Part shown: piece after piece, positions 22,160 through 35,410 of the stretch
Layout of the letters: every line of letters begins with the position of its first letter
Position numbering within the stretch: position 1 is the stretch's first letter
Source: Chlamydoabsidia padenii
Taxonomy: Eukaryota; Mucoromycota; Mucoromycetes; Mucorales; Cunninghamellaceae
Assembly (NCBI GenBank): GCA_025330725.1
Contig: JAIWND010000007.1
Location: 806,001 to 870,000, forward strand
DNA length: 64,000 nucleotides
Reading direction: 5' to 3'
Program-made: the position numbers and the translations under genes
The notes under the pieces: generated by a model
What the model was told of the DNA's origin: nothing
Databases searched by the model: none
Seen by the model: the letters and a program-made list of their open reading frames with translations, nothing else

Positions 22160-25100
22160 ATGTCGTTGAACCGACCACGGTCCCTTGGTCGTCAAAAAAC
22201 CCCTCGCGCCCTTACTATACCCATACATCCATATACCCAACCTTCAACCTTTCTTGAACCTTCACCTTCTGTCTCTTCGGCAGGTATGGCTCTTACCTCA
22301 TATTTACCATCCATGGACGAATCTCTACAAGAATGGTTAACAAGGAACATTCCTGAAGCAACAAACTCTCCATCGCCACTGGGCTCCCTCACTAATGAAG
22401 TCTGTCCTTGTTGTGGAAAACAAGATTGCGAACATATGGAAACACTCTATAGAACTATGCGGAAACTTGAATCAGATACCCGTTTGGCAGCAGGTAAATA
22501 CCGCATATATTACAAATATACAACATGTTGAAAACTCACCCCCTTCTTCTTATTGCCGAAACAATCCCCCCCCTCCCTATGGTAAAGAAATAGGACAGGG
22601 TTTACTACATAAACATGAAGCTCTTGTAGTCGAAACAAATCAAACAAAGGATGTACTGGAACAACAGGTAATGAGTAACGATTGAATATAATGCAATACT
22701 GATTGACTTTATATATTTGTTTTTAGCTGGATGAATACCGTGATAAAGTATCGACATTGGAAAACCTACTAGTGGACGCTGAAAACTCAAAGCAAGATCT
22801 ATTGGAACAAAAAAATCAATCTGTTTGGAACTGGAAAAAGTCTCAAAAGGTAAAAGAGATGGGAATAGTATCGCATTTAATCAAAATACTCATACTATCT
22901 TTATAGGCATTGGAAGAAACAACTCTGGACTTGGAAAGGGCAAATGAACGGTGCGTCGAAATCGGTAATGAACTCAAGAATAAAACAAAGGAAGTGGAAA
23001 AACTGCGTATCTTCAAATTTATGGTACGACAAGCAGACTACCGTGAAGATATGCTACGGTCCCAGGTAATAAGAAGAAGAAGAAGAACATCGGGGTTTAA
23101 AATGAATCCGACATGATTTTCTAACGTATTTTGTCAAATGCAGCTCGAAGATACAAATCAGGAACTGGCTATATCAAGAAAAAAAGAACTGATGCTGGAA
23201 TCCAAGTACAAGAATCTAAAAGCAAGATATGGTAATACACCTTAAATGGACAAATGAAAATAATGGGGATCATGTTTGTTAACATTCTTTTTTGTTTGTA
23301 ATGTTTATTGTGATAGAAACTGTCTGTACAACCTATGAAAACCTCAAAATGGACGATGGTCAACCTTCTACATGTCAAACGAAAATGGATACAAATAGCA
23401 ACAGACAATTGGAGCACTTGTGGAAATCAAATGAATTATTGCGGAATGACATCATCAAGGTATGTACTGTGCATTTATGTACCAAATCACTCTAGTGCCA
23501 ACTCATATTTTAACCTTTCTCCCTCTCCTCTATTTACAGCTTACATCGTTAATCTCACAACCAACAGGTGAGCATGACAATCAACAAGATGATGAACATC
23601 AACCTGATCAAAACTATCTTATGGCCCTCATAAAGGAGCTGGCTTTAGCAAATGCAAAACTCAAAATGGATCTCCTAAGCGGCAACCTTTCGGCGTTGGA
23701 AAAGAACTTGAACGACTCGACCACATTGGATGAAAATAACAATGATGAATCGATGGATGAAACTCTGGTCGCTTTATCATCAAGTCCTCAGCACAACACT
23801 GCTCTACTGGTAGGCGCAGATTATCAGGACCTGTCAGTACTCGGAACCTCTACTCCACAGATGGATTTACAACCGCAACAGGAAGACTCACTTTTGGATG
23901 CCTCTCACAATAGTCTGATTCCCATTCCCAATGAAAGTTATAGCGTATCCCCATCGGATCTACTCTCTAAAGTACCTTCACCAACCACATCCACATCATT
24001 ACCAACATCGAAACCGGATGTCATCCATTATCACTATCATTATCACACACAGAAGAAACGACAATTGTTGGCAACTAATGGTGGAGCTTTACAAAAGACA
24101 AAAAGGACTCCTCAACAGGTAAAAATGATAAAGAATGATGATGTATGAATGATTACTAAAATGGTACGTATTTACAAAACTAGTCTACTATGGATCAAAG
24201 TTTGCAGCCAGTGCAAGCACCAAAAATTACGCTATCGCCCACATCACCTACAATCTCACCCAAGATTGATGCGAACAACAAGATGGATGATGACAGCAAC
24301 AATGATAAAACTAACACACCGTACCATCAATTACAAGTCCAGGCATCATTAATCTTTGATCGGTTGAAATCTACAGATATCCGGTCACTCAATCGACGAC
24401 TACAACGTGCTTTTGATATGATGGAACTCAGTAGCATGAGCAACTCGATCCTCGACAGTATCTTAGCCGACATAGTATTACTAGATGGGCGATTTTTATG
24501 GGTGAAGCAACAACCTATGGATGACGATGATGTACTATCCGAAAAACAGTTACACCAGCAAAACAATATCACAGCAATGTTTATATCCGCCTTCTCACCA
24601 ACAATGACACTTATACAGAACATGCTCAAGGAAATCGGGGAACTTCGAATGACAATGAATGATCTACAGGTGGAATATGTGAAAAAGGTGGAAGAAATTC
24701 AACATTTGGTGGAACAAGATATTTTACGGAAGCGAAATCAAGATGACAGCAACAAATCATCGACTATACTCGCTCCATCTTCTTCATCATTAACAACAAC
24801 ATCTAAGCAACATCAACATCAAAGCAGTACTTCTGGTGGTGGTGGTCGTGCGTTGGCTTGGCTTTCCAATGTGTTTCACATCACGTCTTCTCCTCCTCCA
24901 ACAGCATCTACCAAACCCAACACGACGAAAACGTCCACTTCTGATCCTGCCCGACGCTCTATCCGATACCAACGCTCATGTGACTCGATGTTAACAGCCA
25001 GGCATTCGTCTTTTTACGATACCTGTCCTTCCACTCTCAGTAATGGCAGCATCCACAGCAAGCAACTTGTTGTCACCACCTCCTCATCCAATCTTCGCAT

Positions 25101-25449
25101 CAAACAAAAGAAGAACGAACTGGATCGATTCGGCCCACCTTCCAGTTTCCCTCGATCAGCATCCATGAATGACCCACAAAAACGTCGTCGACGGTCAGGA
25201 TCCAACCAAGTCAAGCAATCTTATGGATTTCCTCTACGACCTTCTGTCAGTGCTGGACCTATGCGGAAATCCCCTGGTACCTGGTCCACGTCTCCGTCCC
25301 CAACACCTATTCCTGCAAGCCAAGAAAAAACCGTAGAACGAAAACGAAGCTTATTGGGTCTCGGTGGATCTTCGGAACCTCTAGACAAATTAGATAGTAC
25401 AGATTGGAAACTTGGCACTTCTTTTGGTGGTAGTTGGTTAGGTACTTGA
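22160..25449 (+). CDS. Large coiled-coil protein with N-terminal Cys/His cluster, unknown function
   Basis: Predicted exons 22160-22493, 22594-22667, 22727-22849, 22907-23065, 23144-23231, 23317-23459, 23540-24118 and 24184-25449, giving 921 residues. A Pro/Ser-rich start is followed by EWLTRNIPEA and a compact Cys/His cluster (CPCCGKQDCEHMETLY, about 84-99) that could bind a metal. Residues about 110-330 form heptad-rich coiled coil (LEQQLDEYRDKVSTLENLL, LEETTLDLERANERC). A His/Tyr repeat (HYHYHYH, about 490) and a second short coiled coil (about 690-730) come later. The end is a Ser/Pro/Arg-rich disordered region with many phosphorylation-like RRxS sites. I do not recognise the family. A scaffold at spindle pole, septum or organelle is possible but unproven. 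Exon 2 has two in-frame acceptors, AAG and TAG. Confidence 0.7.
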
Positions 25450-25877
25450 ACTATAATCTTAATAAACTTTTTTATATTATTCTCTGTCTTTATTGTCTGT
25501 CTTTTTTTTTTTTACCATTCCAAATTGGGAAAGACGGGCTTTAAATATTCTCAACACAACAAATGACGTTGGGTTATCCTTTTTTTCCACTTTCTCTTTT
25601 TTCTTCTCCACCATTCATTTTACCCCCCCCCCCACTTTTTTTTTTTTTTAACTTACCCTATTAATTATAATACTTCTATACTGTTTGATAATATCTTTGA
25701 TTGAATTTTGGGTATAAAAGATTAAACTAGATTCTTCTGAATTGTTGTTTTACCTTTTTACCTCTTTCTGTATCCTTGCGTTTATAGAAAGAAAAAAAAA
25801 ACTTCTTTTTACCACTCCTTCTTTTATAAACCTCCACCTTTACTGCACTAATCCTTATACATATAATTACAACACTC
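25450..25877. other. Intergenic, 3' flank and LDB promoter
   Basis: No gene seen. The region is T-rich with a C run at about 25624-25632, then T/A-rich core promoter sequence before the ATG at 25878. Confidence 0.5.
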
Positions 25878-26394
25878 ATGTCAGCAATTGCACCTGTTGT
25901 CACTGGCACTCTACAACACACATCAACACAACAACATTCTTCACAAACGACGTTGAACACTCACCCATCGTCTTTCCTGCCTACACCCGACATTCCTGCC
26001 CTTGTCTCATCTGACGATACGACGAACGAAAGTCCAGCTGTGATTCAAGCACAGGCGCAAGCACAACAGTTGTTCAGACAGCGACAACTTTTAGCTTACC
26101 AACAACAAGAACAACTACGGCACCAGCAACAATACCTTTTACACCAGCAGCCCTCTTACATATCAACCAACTCTCAACCACTGACTCCACAGCAAACAGC
26201 ACAGCCTACACTCAATACTAAAACCATGCCGACTAGACCTACTAACATTAACACAACTGATCTCACAATGGAAAGAACACCCGTCTTGTCACCATCCACG
26301 TTACCCCTCACAACAATTCCAGTAACAAGATCGGCTTCTGCTATGCACAATAAAACACACTCAAAAAAGTAAGCAACTGGCTTTTCAACCTAAC

Positions 26395-26430
<36 letters not shown>

Positions 26431-28316
26431 TAACTCACCATTGCCTATCTCACCATTGTAGGAAACCTGTCACTGGTCTTGCCGTCCTCCGGTTATTACA
26501 ATTTGCAGAACAGCTTAGTCCTGGTGACCAAGTAAGTTTTTTTTTTTTTTTGTATTTAGATTTGCTCTTAAACTAACTTTTACTTTCTCCTTTTTTTTTT
26601 TTTTTTTTTTTTTTTTCTTGCTTGTTTATTTATATTTAGGCACATCAACGGGGATATTGGGATGGATTTGTTACTGACTTTTTCACCCCGTCGAGTCAAA
26701 CTAAACTGGGTCTACGGAATAGTGATACGGATGAACAAAAAGCATATTGTATGTAGGGATCAAATAAAGTGGGATGATGATTGACCAGGTATTGTTTTTA
26801 ATAGATATATCACATTATTCCACCGCCACCTTCTTCCACACTTTGTACGATTGTGGTGTTACTTCGATTCAACTTACTTTGGAACAAACGATGGAATATG
26901 TCTTACCTGGAGGGCAAATGAATGTAGAATGTCCTCGTGCTAATTTTATCTATCATTATAGCACTGGATCACTTGTAAGTCTCTCTCTCTCTCTCTCTTT
27001 CTCGATTGACCACCAAACAATAACTGACTCAATCTTATACAATTTAAACTTTTTAGGTAACATCGACCGGTCATCTCTGGGTGCGATTCTCCCTTACCGC
27101 CAATGGCATTTGGAAAATCAAGCACTTTGAATTCGCATGCCAAGGAAATGAAGAATACATATCTCGGTCACATTTACTACAAGGGAAAGACAGTGTCAAG
27201 TTGAAAAAATCGACAAAATGCACATTGCCAGAAACATCCATTAACGCTTGGGGATTTCCATTAAGGACTTATCATTTGATACAGGTAAATTCGATATACA
27301 AGAAAAACAGAGATGAATCATACTAATCACATTTTGTGGGAATCATCTCTTTAGATGCTGGATGTTGCTTCACGACTGGATGATGTGGCATTTTACTCTT
27401 TGATATCTGGGTCAACGGCAAAAGGTACAGTAAGCAACTTGGTAGTCTAAAAAAAAAAAATCATTAACCTGACCTGTCCTTCATCCATTAATTTATTAGA
27501 TAGCTTAAACTCTATGGCACTCAACATTGAACAGAGAAAAGACAACAAAGACAATCTCCAAACTGATACACGACCACCACACAACATACCAGAACCAACA
27601 CCAAGCCCAATGATGGAAAACAACGATGTCATGACCTCCTCACCTACTATCACCAAGAAGAAGCCTTCAAGATCTACAATTATGGCTCGACGAAAATCAT
27701 TAAAGAGTGAAAGGGCATTGATGGCGGAGAAGCAAGAAACGGATGGGAATCAATCACAACAGGCGGGTGCAAACAACAATGGAGGTAAAGGATCGGATTC
27801 CACAGTAGTCAAGATGGAAGGCAACCCTTCTGTATCATCTCAGTACATGGCAAATCCTTTTCAGCAGCAGCAACAGCTTTTTATGCAACAACAGCGTAAA
27901 ACATTAATACAACAACACCATCTTCAGCAACAACAGCAAGCTTTACTACAAAGACAACATCAACTACATGAGACAGGAGCATCTATGGATAATGGTCCTT
28001 CTCCTTTACCATCAGGATTATCTTTGTCACAGCAACAACAACAAACATCTGATCCTCTCACTCCAACCATCCCATACCATGCTTCTTTTTCTCAATACCC
28101 TGACTCTTTTGGCTTGACACAATCACAGCAACAGCAACTCGATGGATTAGAAGAATTTACCAAAAGCCCACAACAATCATGTAGGTTGCACAAGGGGATC
28201 ATGCAGAATAATGAATCCTAACAAATTCTTTTTACCAATTAGTGAAACGAAGACATTCGATAACAGATAACAAAAAATCACCCATATCAAGGAAAAAAGG
28301 ATTATCAACAAAGTAG
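25878..28316 (+). CDS. LIM-domain-binding co-regulator (LDB1/SEUSS/PtaB family)
   Basis: Predicted exons 25878-26368, 26462-26531, 26640-26748, 26805-26974, 27057-27284, 27355-27424, 27500-28180 and 28243-28316, giving 630 residues. A Gln/Thr-rich N-terminus (about 1-165) precedes the LIM-bind domain: GLAVLRLLQFAEQL, YWDGFVTDFF, STATFFHTLYDCGV, LWVRFSLTANGIWKIKHFEF and AWGFPLRTYHLIQMLDVA. A Gln-rich region follows, with a basic tail (LKRRHS, SRKKG). Fungal relatives (PtaB, Mfg1) work with Flo8/LisH-type factors in adhesion and morphogenesis; in animals LDB1 bridges LIM transcription factors. Exon 6 uses a GTACAG donor. The in-frame alternative downstream (GTAAGC) would hit a stop. Confidence 0.9.
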
Positions 28317-28841
28317 ATTTGGTTTACTCTGTAATCAAGGAATAATCGATACTCCTTCAACCAACACACTTTGTCTCTCTCAAGTCAATCGGAATGCATA
28401 GGCATGAATGCCCTCCTCATCCCCTCACTTCTAGTAATAGTCATTCATACACAAACGTATAACTTTATTGGACAAACGCACGCACTTTACATATTATGTT
28501 GCTCTTCCCTCCCCCCCCCCTTTATTTAGTATATCTATCTAGTTGTATATTTTACCTCCCACATACACCCTCCTACCTTATTTTATAAATCAAAACAATA
28601 AAACAGATCGTTACTCTATTCAGGTACACTTATCATAATGAAAATAACGACGAACTAGATACTCACCCACCTTGCGTTAGCTTCTCTCCTGGTCAAACAC
28701 TCTAGGTCATTAAGGAATTTGCTACTGTGGGATCCAAATGGATATTTTAAAAGCCCGCTTTTTGATAAAAAATATAGGCGGTCTATCATGTTTATTCTTT
28801 CTTCCTCTCTTCTTCCTTTGTTTCTTGCCGCTTGTAGATCT
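28317..28841. other. Intergenic, LDB 3' flank and ARP5 promoter
   Basis: No gene seen. A C run lies at 28511-28519 and an AATAAAAC signal at about 28598. AAAAGCCCGC at about 28750 resembles the promoter element. CTTGTAG at about 28831 could be a 5' UTR intron acceptor directly before the ATG. Confidence 0.45.
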
Positions 28842-30080
28842 ATGGACAACTCATCTCACACCACTTATACCCTTGAAGATAAAGAGTATGATGCTCCTTA
28901 TTATACAATCAAACACAACTACAAAAAGGAATACCTTGGAACAAACACTCCTTTGGTGATAGACAATGGTAAAAACAACACATAATCACCTCTTCTTCCC
29001 TTTAAACGCACCAACTCACCTCTTATGCTTGTTTATTTAGGTTCCTACCAGTGTCGTGCTGGATGGGCAAACGAATCAACACCTTCTAGTAAGTATGATG
29101 TTTGGAACACGAATACAGGCCATTGGCTCCTCAACATGAACCAACTTTCTTTTTATTACATGTATTCGATAGTGATTTTCGACAACATTGTGTCAAGATA
29201 TAGAGACAGAAAAGCGAACACTGGTGTTACTTGTGTGGGTATGGATGCATACAGTGATCCTTCTGGACGGTCAAGTGCGCGATCTCCTTTTGATGGCAAC
29301 GTGGTCTGTGACTATGATAGAATGGTAAGTCTTATTACCCTAAAACTAAATACATTCTTCTCATACTAACTATATATCTAAATAGGAAAACATTCTTGAT
29401 TATATCTTTACGGTGCTGGGTATATCGACTTCAAGTATTGATCATCCCATTATCATGACCGAACCACTATGTGTACCTCAATACAATAGAAAAAGTAAGT
29501 TTGATAGAAAGAAGAAGACCGGCTTGATTGTTTTCTTATCGTATACTTGATCTATTTAGTGATGTCTGAATTACTATTTGAATGCTACGATGCTCCTTCT
29601 GTCACTTATGGAATCGACGCGCTATTCAGCTTTTATGCAAATGGTGGGGAAAAAGATGACGGCATTATTATCTCATCAGGACACAACATGACACATATCA
29701 TACCTACTTTGCAAGGGAAAGGTATTTTGGAAAAAACGAAAAGGTATGTAATAGAGAAAAAGTTGAACGACGATATGTATATTAATCGACCATTGGGTTT
29801 TTGAATATTTATAGAATCTCCTATGGTGGCACACAATCATCAGAATATATGCTCAAACTTATGCAACTCAAGTATCCTACCTTTCCTGCTAAAATGACTT
29901 CTGCTCAAGCTCAACAACTAGTCCATAGTCATGCATTCGTTGCTCAGGATTATCAACAAACTCTGCGTGATATTGAAAACCGTGATACCTTTGCCGAAAT
30001 AGATCGTCTGATTCAATTCCCCTTCACTGCTCCGGTAAGGCATCTCAACATACTGATGACTCATAACCCGTAAATTAATG

Positions 30081-30140
<60 letters not shown>

Positions 30141-31984
30141 CAAGGTGTTTGAAGAAAAAAGTGAAGAAGAATTGGCTCGACAGGCGGCAAAGAAAGAAGA
30201 AAACTCGAGAAGACTTCGTGAAGCGGCGGCAAAATCACGTCTTGAAAAGGTAAATCATGGTTGTAATCTAAAGATTGGAAACATGATACTAACTTGTTTT
30301 TTATTATTGTAGCTTGTAGCGCGTGAACAAGAATACGAGGCATTCACAAACTTGAAAAATGCCAAGGGGACCATAAAAAAGGCGGACTGGATGGTAAAGT
30401 AACGAAAAAAAAAAAAGCATGAAACAAAGGTATAATAACCAGTCCATTTGATGTGTCGGCTGATAGGCACAATTGAAGGAATCTGGGTTCAAGGATGAAA
30501 ACGATTTGGACGAAACTATAAAACAGGTGGACTCTGCAATTCAACGTGCTCGAAACAAGGAACTCGGTATTGACGATACTGAAGAAAAGGAACCACCGGC
30601 CAGCAATCTTTTGGACATTCCCGATGACGAACTCAGTGAAGCAGACAAGAAGGAGAAACGAAAACAGCGACTATTAAAAGCAAGCTACGATGCTCGGATA
30701 CGTGCAAAGGCGGCCAAGGAAGAAGCGAAAGCAAAAGAGGTAAATACAAAATGACATGTTGAATGTCAAGTTGCTTGTAGTACTTGACACATCTTATTTA
30801 ATGCATTTTAGATGGAAAATGCTCGCCTGGAAGAAGAAAAGCGACAGCAAAACCCTGATCAATGGATACAAGAAACCCAAGCGAAACGACAGGTAAGGAC
30901 AAATGTAGAGACAAATTGCGTGCTATAGAACTCAACTCACCTTTTCCCCATCCAATAGGATGTTATCGATAGAATCAAAAAACGAAAAAGACTGGCTGCT
31001 GATTTGACAGATCGCCGTAGTAGAGCATCACAATTACGGATGCGATCTATTGCAAATTTGGCTAGTGAAACGAATGGGTCTAAAAGACGTAGAAAGGGAC
31101 AAGAAGGTAATGATGTTTACTAGTGTCATTATAAAGGACGAATCTCTAACCACGTTTTGTTTAATGTGACATTTAGAGGACACATTTGGTGCTGACGACG
31201 AAGACTGGATGATATATCGGGAACTCGTAAGTGATCAAAAATAGACAGGAAAGGGGTTGATGATAAACTGATTCTCTTTCTCTCTTCTTTTTTGTCCATC
31301 ATGCTTTTATAGAATAGAGACGATGAAGAAGACGAAGAAGAAGAGGATCTGGCATTACTCAATCATTATGAATCGCAACTATTACAATACGATCCTGCAT
31401 TCCTTCCTGAACACTCGTTTGAATCCAACTCATCACCTATCAACACTCTTCTACACCAGCTGACACACGGCACATACCCACCCTACGACCCTGAAGATCT
31501 TGGCCAAACCTATCAACTACATGTCAATATTGAACGGCCACGTGTCAGCGAAGTACTCTTCCAACCTAGCATCATTGGACTGGATCAGGCCGGGATTGTG
31601 GAAACAGTAGACGATATAGTCAAGACGTTTGATGCAACATCACGCAAACAAATCCAAAAGGTAATGACATTGACTGATGACAGGAATGTACCTAACCAAC
31701 CTTTTATTTATTGATTTGATTAGACCATCTTTTTGACTGGCGGTTTTACATCATTGCCAGGTCTTCCAGAACGACTCCTCGATAACATACGAAGCATTTA
31801 TCCTGTAGGCTCAATGGTACAAGTCCGTCGTGCAAAAGATCCTCTTTTGGATGCGTGGAAAGGCGCTGCCAAGTTTGCCTTGTCCTCGGCCTTGAAACAA
31901 TATTGTGTTACTCGAAAAGAATATCAAGAATATGGTGGCGAATATATCAAGGAACATAGTTTAGGAAATGCTTTTAGATCTTAG
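28842..31984 (+). CDS. ARP5: Actin-related protein 5 (INO80 remodeller subunit)
   Basis: Predicted 14 exons: 28842-28968, 29041-29088, 29173-29324, 29386-29494, 29560-29743, 29815-30034, 30145-30249, 30313-30393, 30467-30739, 30812-30892, 30959-31106, 31177-31226, 31313-31660 and 31724-31984, giving 728 residues. The actin fold is split by a long charged insertion, as in ARP5. The first half has TPLVIDNGSYQCRAGWA, HPIIMTEPLCVPQYNR and ISSGHNMTHIIP. The insertion is Lys/Glu coiled coil (about 290-480). The end has VSEVLFQPSIIGLDQAGIVE, IFLTGGFTSLPGLPERLL and DAWKGAAKFA. ARP5 with Ies6 couples INO80 ATPase to nucleosome sliding. Intron 6 carries a 54-nt T run, and its acceptor must be AAG (30144) to keep frame. 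Confidence 0.95.
30083..30136 (+). repeat. 54-nt T run in ARP5 intron 6
   Basis: Uninterrupted T homopolymer immediately before the short acceptor sequence ACAACAAG. Confidence 0.9.
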
Positions 31985-32634
31985 ATAGTTTTTGTACTTG
32001 ATTATTTTGTAAATGGCCTACTTGTTGGTAGAGCTCAACTTTAATAAAAATTATCTCCTTTTTTATAAATCATTGTCTATGTAAACTTTGTGTTTTACGG
32101 ATCATTAGGCCAATAACTGCTCTCATTCATTCAATGAGAGCGAACGGGATTTAATTTTAGCGGGAGTCCTCACTCATGCAAGGGCATTCCCTAGGCAGAT
32201 TCATATGGACATTTACTTGCTGAATTGCTAACTTATCTGATTGGTATATGGTATTTCTTCTTCTTATGTTTATATGAACCCCCCCCCCAACCAAATTTGT
32301 CTAGCCTAGACCCTTGTGTTTGTCATGTCAAGATTAAGATGGACATGGATTGATTGAGCTCTCAGCATCAAGAAATGAGAAATCGTTTTTAAATCCCATC
32401 AGTTTACTCTCACTGTTAGCCCTAGTCAAATTCACAAAGACCATTACTCTCGGATCCATGAACTGATGTTTACGCTCATTAATAACCACCATAAAAGTCA
32501 AATCAAAATTCATGCGGCGGGATTTCAAATTTATACCAACACGTCCCCCCAAAAAGAATGTGTATCAGCCGGTCAATTTCAGTTTTTTAATCAAATATTA
32601 AATAGTAATCTATTAAAGTAGGTTTAACTACAAA
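31985..32634. other. Convergent intergenic region with degenerate repeat-like sequence
   Basis: No gene seen between the ARP5 and DDI1 stop codons. 32185-32345 resembles 53884-54050 (see findings). A CGGGATTT element lies at 32518-32525. AATAAA occurs for both genes near the edges. Confidence 0.45.
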
Positions 32635-32721
32635 CTAAAACAATAAACTAGCCGCCAAGTCAATATTACCACCAGACATTTCCAAAGCATTAAGGGCTTC
32701 CTATTGACAGTTGAGTAACGC

Positions 32722-32755
<34 letters not shown>

Positions 32756-34272
32756 TTAGTAATCTTCCATCTTTGTCATTTGTTTTATTCTTATCATACC
32801 TGCCGTGACATGCCCAAATTTGTCAACGTAGTGATGTATTCTTCTGGGTATTGTGCTTGACCAGTGTTACCTATAGCATAAACGAGTATTATGAGCATCG
32901 GGAGCTTGATATCATATACAAGTGCTCATTACCAGTGCTTGGCGTGTTGCTGAGAGTAGAAGCCGATGTGGGATTTTCTGGTATTGAGGTTGTAGCAGAA
33001 GATGTCGATTGTAATCCTGCCGTTGATGATGTTGGTATTCCTGCATTTTCTGCCGCTTGTGGACCAGCAAAACGAGCTTCGGTGGGCATTTCATCGTCGG
33101 CGCTACCATGTACCTATATATATATATATATAAAGAGTTGTTCATTATCGTCGAGTATCACCTTGTCACGCCTATTCAAGTTTTCATACCTCCATCATTC
33201 TTTGTTTTTCAGGAAGTTCATGTTCAGCCAAGAAGGGGATTTCACAATCATCAAATACCAAAGCGTTTTTACGGAGATCAATACAAGCCTAAATAATAAT
33301 GAATCAGAGAGATTGTGTGAGTATCAAAAAAAAAAAAATCCCTCTTTAGTTGTGTTCCTTTACCCGATGTCGTTGTAACATATCCAGTCCAAGTAAGAGT
33401 TCAGATCCTTTTCCTTCAACAACAATAAAGGAGCACCCCAAGAAGAAGTCTTTGCTTAACTTCATTTGAGCACTGTGTACACGACCGATAATGTTGGCAG
33501 TTCCCACGCCTTTCGCAACACCTGCAAATCGAGTATCCACAAGACGCATCAAATCACATCGTTCAGCAGTTTCCGGGCTAACTAGATGATAAAATAGAGA
33601 TTAGTAATGCATTCATTGATCATTGTTTATTGTTAAATAACAGCAACTTACTGACTGTACTCTGTGCACCTGAATCCACCAAGGCCACCAGTTGTTTCCC
33701 ATTGATTTCCACATTGATATAAAGTCTAGTCACCTAGATATAAGAATAATAATGATAAAAGGTAAGTATCCTTTTCCCCTTATCCACCCATTATTATCGT
33801 ATTTACTCTAGCAAACGATTCTGGATTATATTCCATAGCAGCTTCCAAATTAGCAGCAATGTTTTCTTGTTTGATGGCATCTTCGATCCGTTTCTGAGCC
33901 TCCACATCAAAAGGATCCGCATTTTCCGCCGTCATTTGTGCGCGTTGAGATTCCGCTTGACGTCGGCTTTGTTCCAGTTGTTGTACCATGGCTGCAAACC
34001 GAGTAGGATCGTCTCGGGCTGCACGTGCAAGATCAGGGTTAAGCTAAGGAGAGAAAAAAAAAAAAGTTGCCAAGTGGTTATGGATCATTCACATCAAAAG
34101 TGTATTCAGAGATTGTTGAACTTACGTTAGAGAGTTGTTGAAGTAATCGTGGATCACTCAACACATGTTGTCGCATTAGATCAAAGTTGGGATGAGCACC
34201 ACTAAGTGGGTTCCAATCATACCATCATGTATAAAAACAAACGAGATGAGTGAGTTGATGTCAATTGTCAAA

Positions 34273-34304
<32 letters not shown>

Positions 34305-34635
34305 CATACCTTGCAGAGGATGCTTTTCGCTGCATCAAAATCATATCGTCGTCTTGTACCCCGTATTGTTCCATTGTCTTTTTCGGTTCGACCAATTCTT
34401 TGCCATTATGATATAAATCTTGTTCAGTAGGTGGAATGCCACTCTATATAATAAAAGCATATGTTAACAAGTCTTGTCTTTTGTCAATGCCATGACGCGT
34501 CCCCCCCCTTTTTTTTTCTTTTCTTTTTAAATTTACCTCTGCTTCCAGTAAGGCCTTCAAGTCTTCAAGAGCCATTTGACGGTCGAGTGATAAACTGTAA
34601 ATGCTTTCGTCGTTAGTGGTGACAGTAAGTCTCAT
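32635..34635 (-). CDS. DDI1: DDI1, proteasome shuttle with retroviral-like aspartic protease domain
   Basis: Predicted exons in coding order: 34635-34537, 34443-34310, 34201-34126, 34043-33807, 33733-33652, 33581-33364, 33288-33190, 33113-32933, 32870-32800 and 32700-32635, giving 420 residues. The N-terminal ubiquitin-like domain ([15 protein letters not shown] ... DDDMILMQ) and the HDD-like helical region with [16 protein letters not shown] come first. The protease fold follows, with catalytic DSGAQST (about 197) and [18 protein letters not shown] low-complexity linker and a C-terminal UBA domain ([31 protein letters not shown]) complete the full Ddi1 layout. It delivers or cleaves ubiquitinated clients at the proteasome. 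The protease is a cellular family, not a viral remnant. Confidence 0.96.
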
Positions 34636-35158
34636 TGTAAAATTGTGTTTTTAAAGAAAAAGAAAGGAGGTGGATATGAATTACGTTGATTTCAAGTCGA
34701 TTATTCAAATTCCGCTTTCCCGCAAACTAAAATGGGTTTTAACCCCCGCCTACCTCACTCTTGCAATAGGCGTGCGTATTCCATAGACATTACTCGCTCA
34801 GTTACCAACCAATCCCCAAGTGCCAATGTATAGACTATGATCTAATTGACAACGACATTCAAGCTCTCGGACCGTCCCCTACAATCAAGCTGAATAGGAT
34901 TAGTGACCGCATTCTCTTTTCAACCTTAAAAGATCTTGGCACAATGTGTGTGATGCCGAATTTAGAACGAAGATTCGGAAAACCAAAACTTGATGTTTGT
35001 AATACGTAAAGAGTTTGGGCCATTCGGGGGGTTTCTATGGATTGATTTGATCTTTTTCAGTTTTTACACCTTTTTCAACTCCCGATTCATGCATTTTGAC
35101 ATTTTTGCTCAGGTACCTCAAATAGAGTTTGGCATGATATGGCATTTCCTTCGCCATT

Positions 35159-35201
<43 letters not shown>

Positions 35202-35410
35202 ACAAGATGCTGTGGCGAATAGTCTTTTATTCTATGTAAAGTGCAAAGACAGTAATAAAAAACAAAGTTTATTGGGTGTGATCTATGTATAATCATATAG
35301 TCATATCATTTATTGGAATGGTGATAAACAAAAAGACTATAAATAAATAACTATTCTAATAATGGAGACATAAAAAGATAGACTAGTTAATGAATGGCAA
35401 GGGTCTCTTT
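34636..35410. promoter_or_regulatory. DDI1 promoter and 3' flank of the MGA2-like gene
   Basis: No gene seen. 34707-34723 combines AAATTCCG with TTTCCCGC, the latter a perfect E2F-type octamer, 72 bp before the DDI1 ATG. A 38-nt T run lies at 35163-35200. The mixed sequence at 34735-35000 has repeat-like fragments. Confidence 0.5.

Noticed and set aside
33111..33135. TA microsatellite as a promoter TATA box
   Set aside because: It is the polypyrimidine/acceptor side of a DDI1 intron on the minus strand.
33652..33733. Retroviral protease remnant (DSG motif)
   Set aside because: The motif sits within a complete UBL-protease-UBA DDI1 gene, a normal cellular family.
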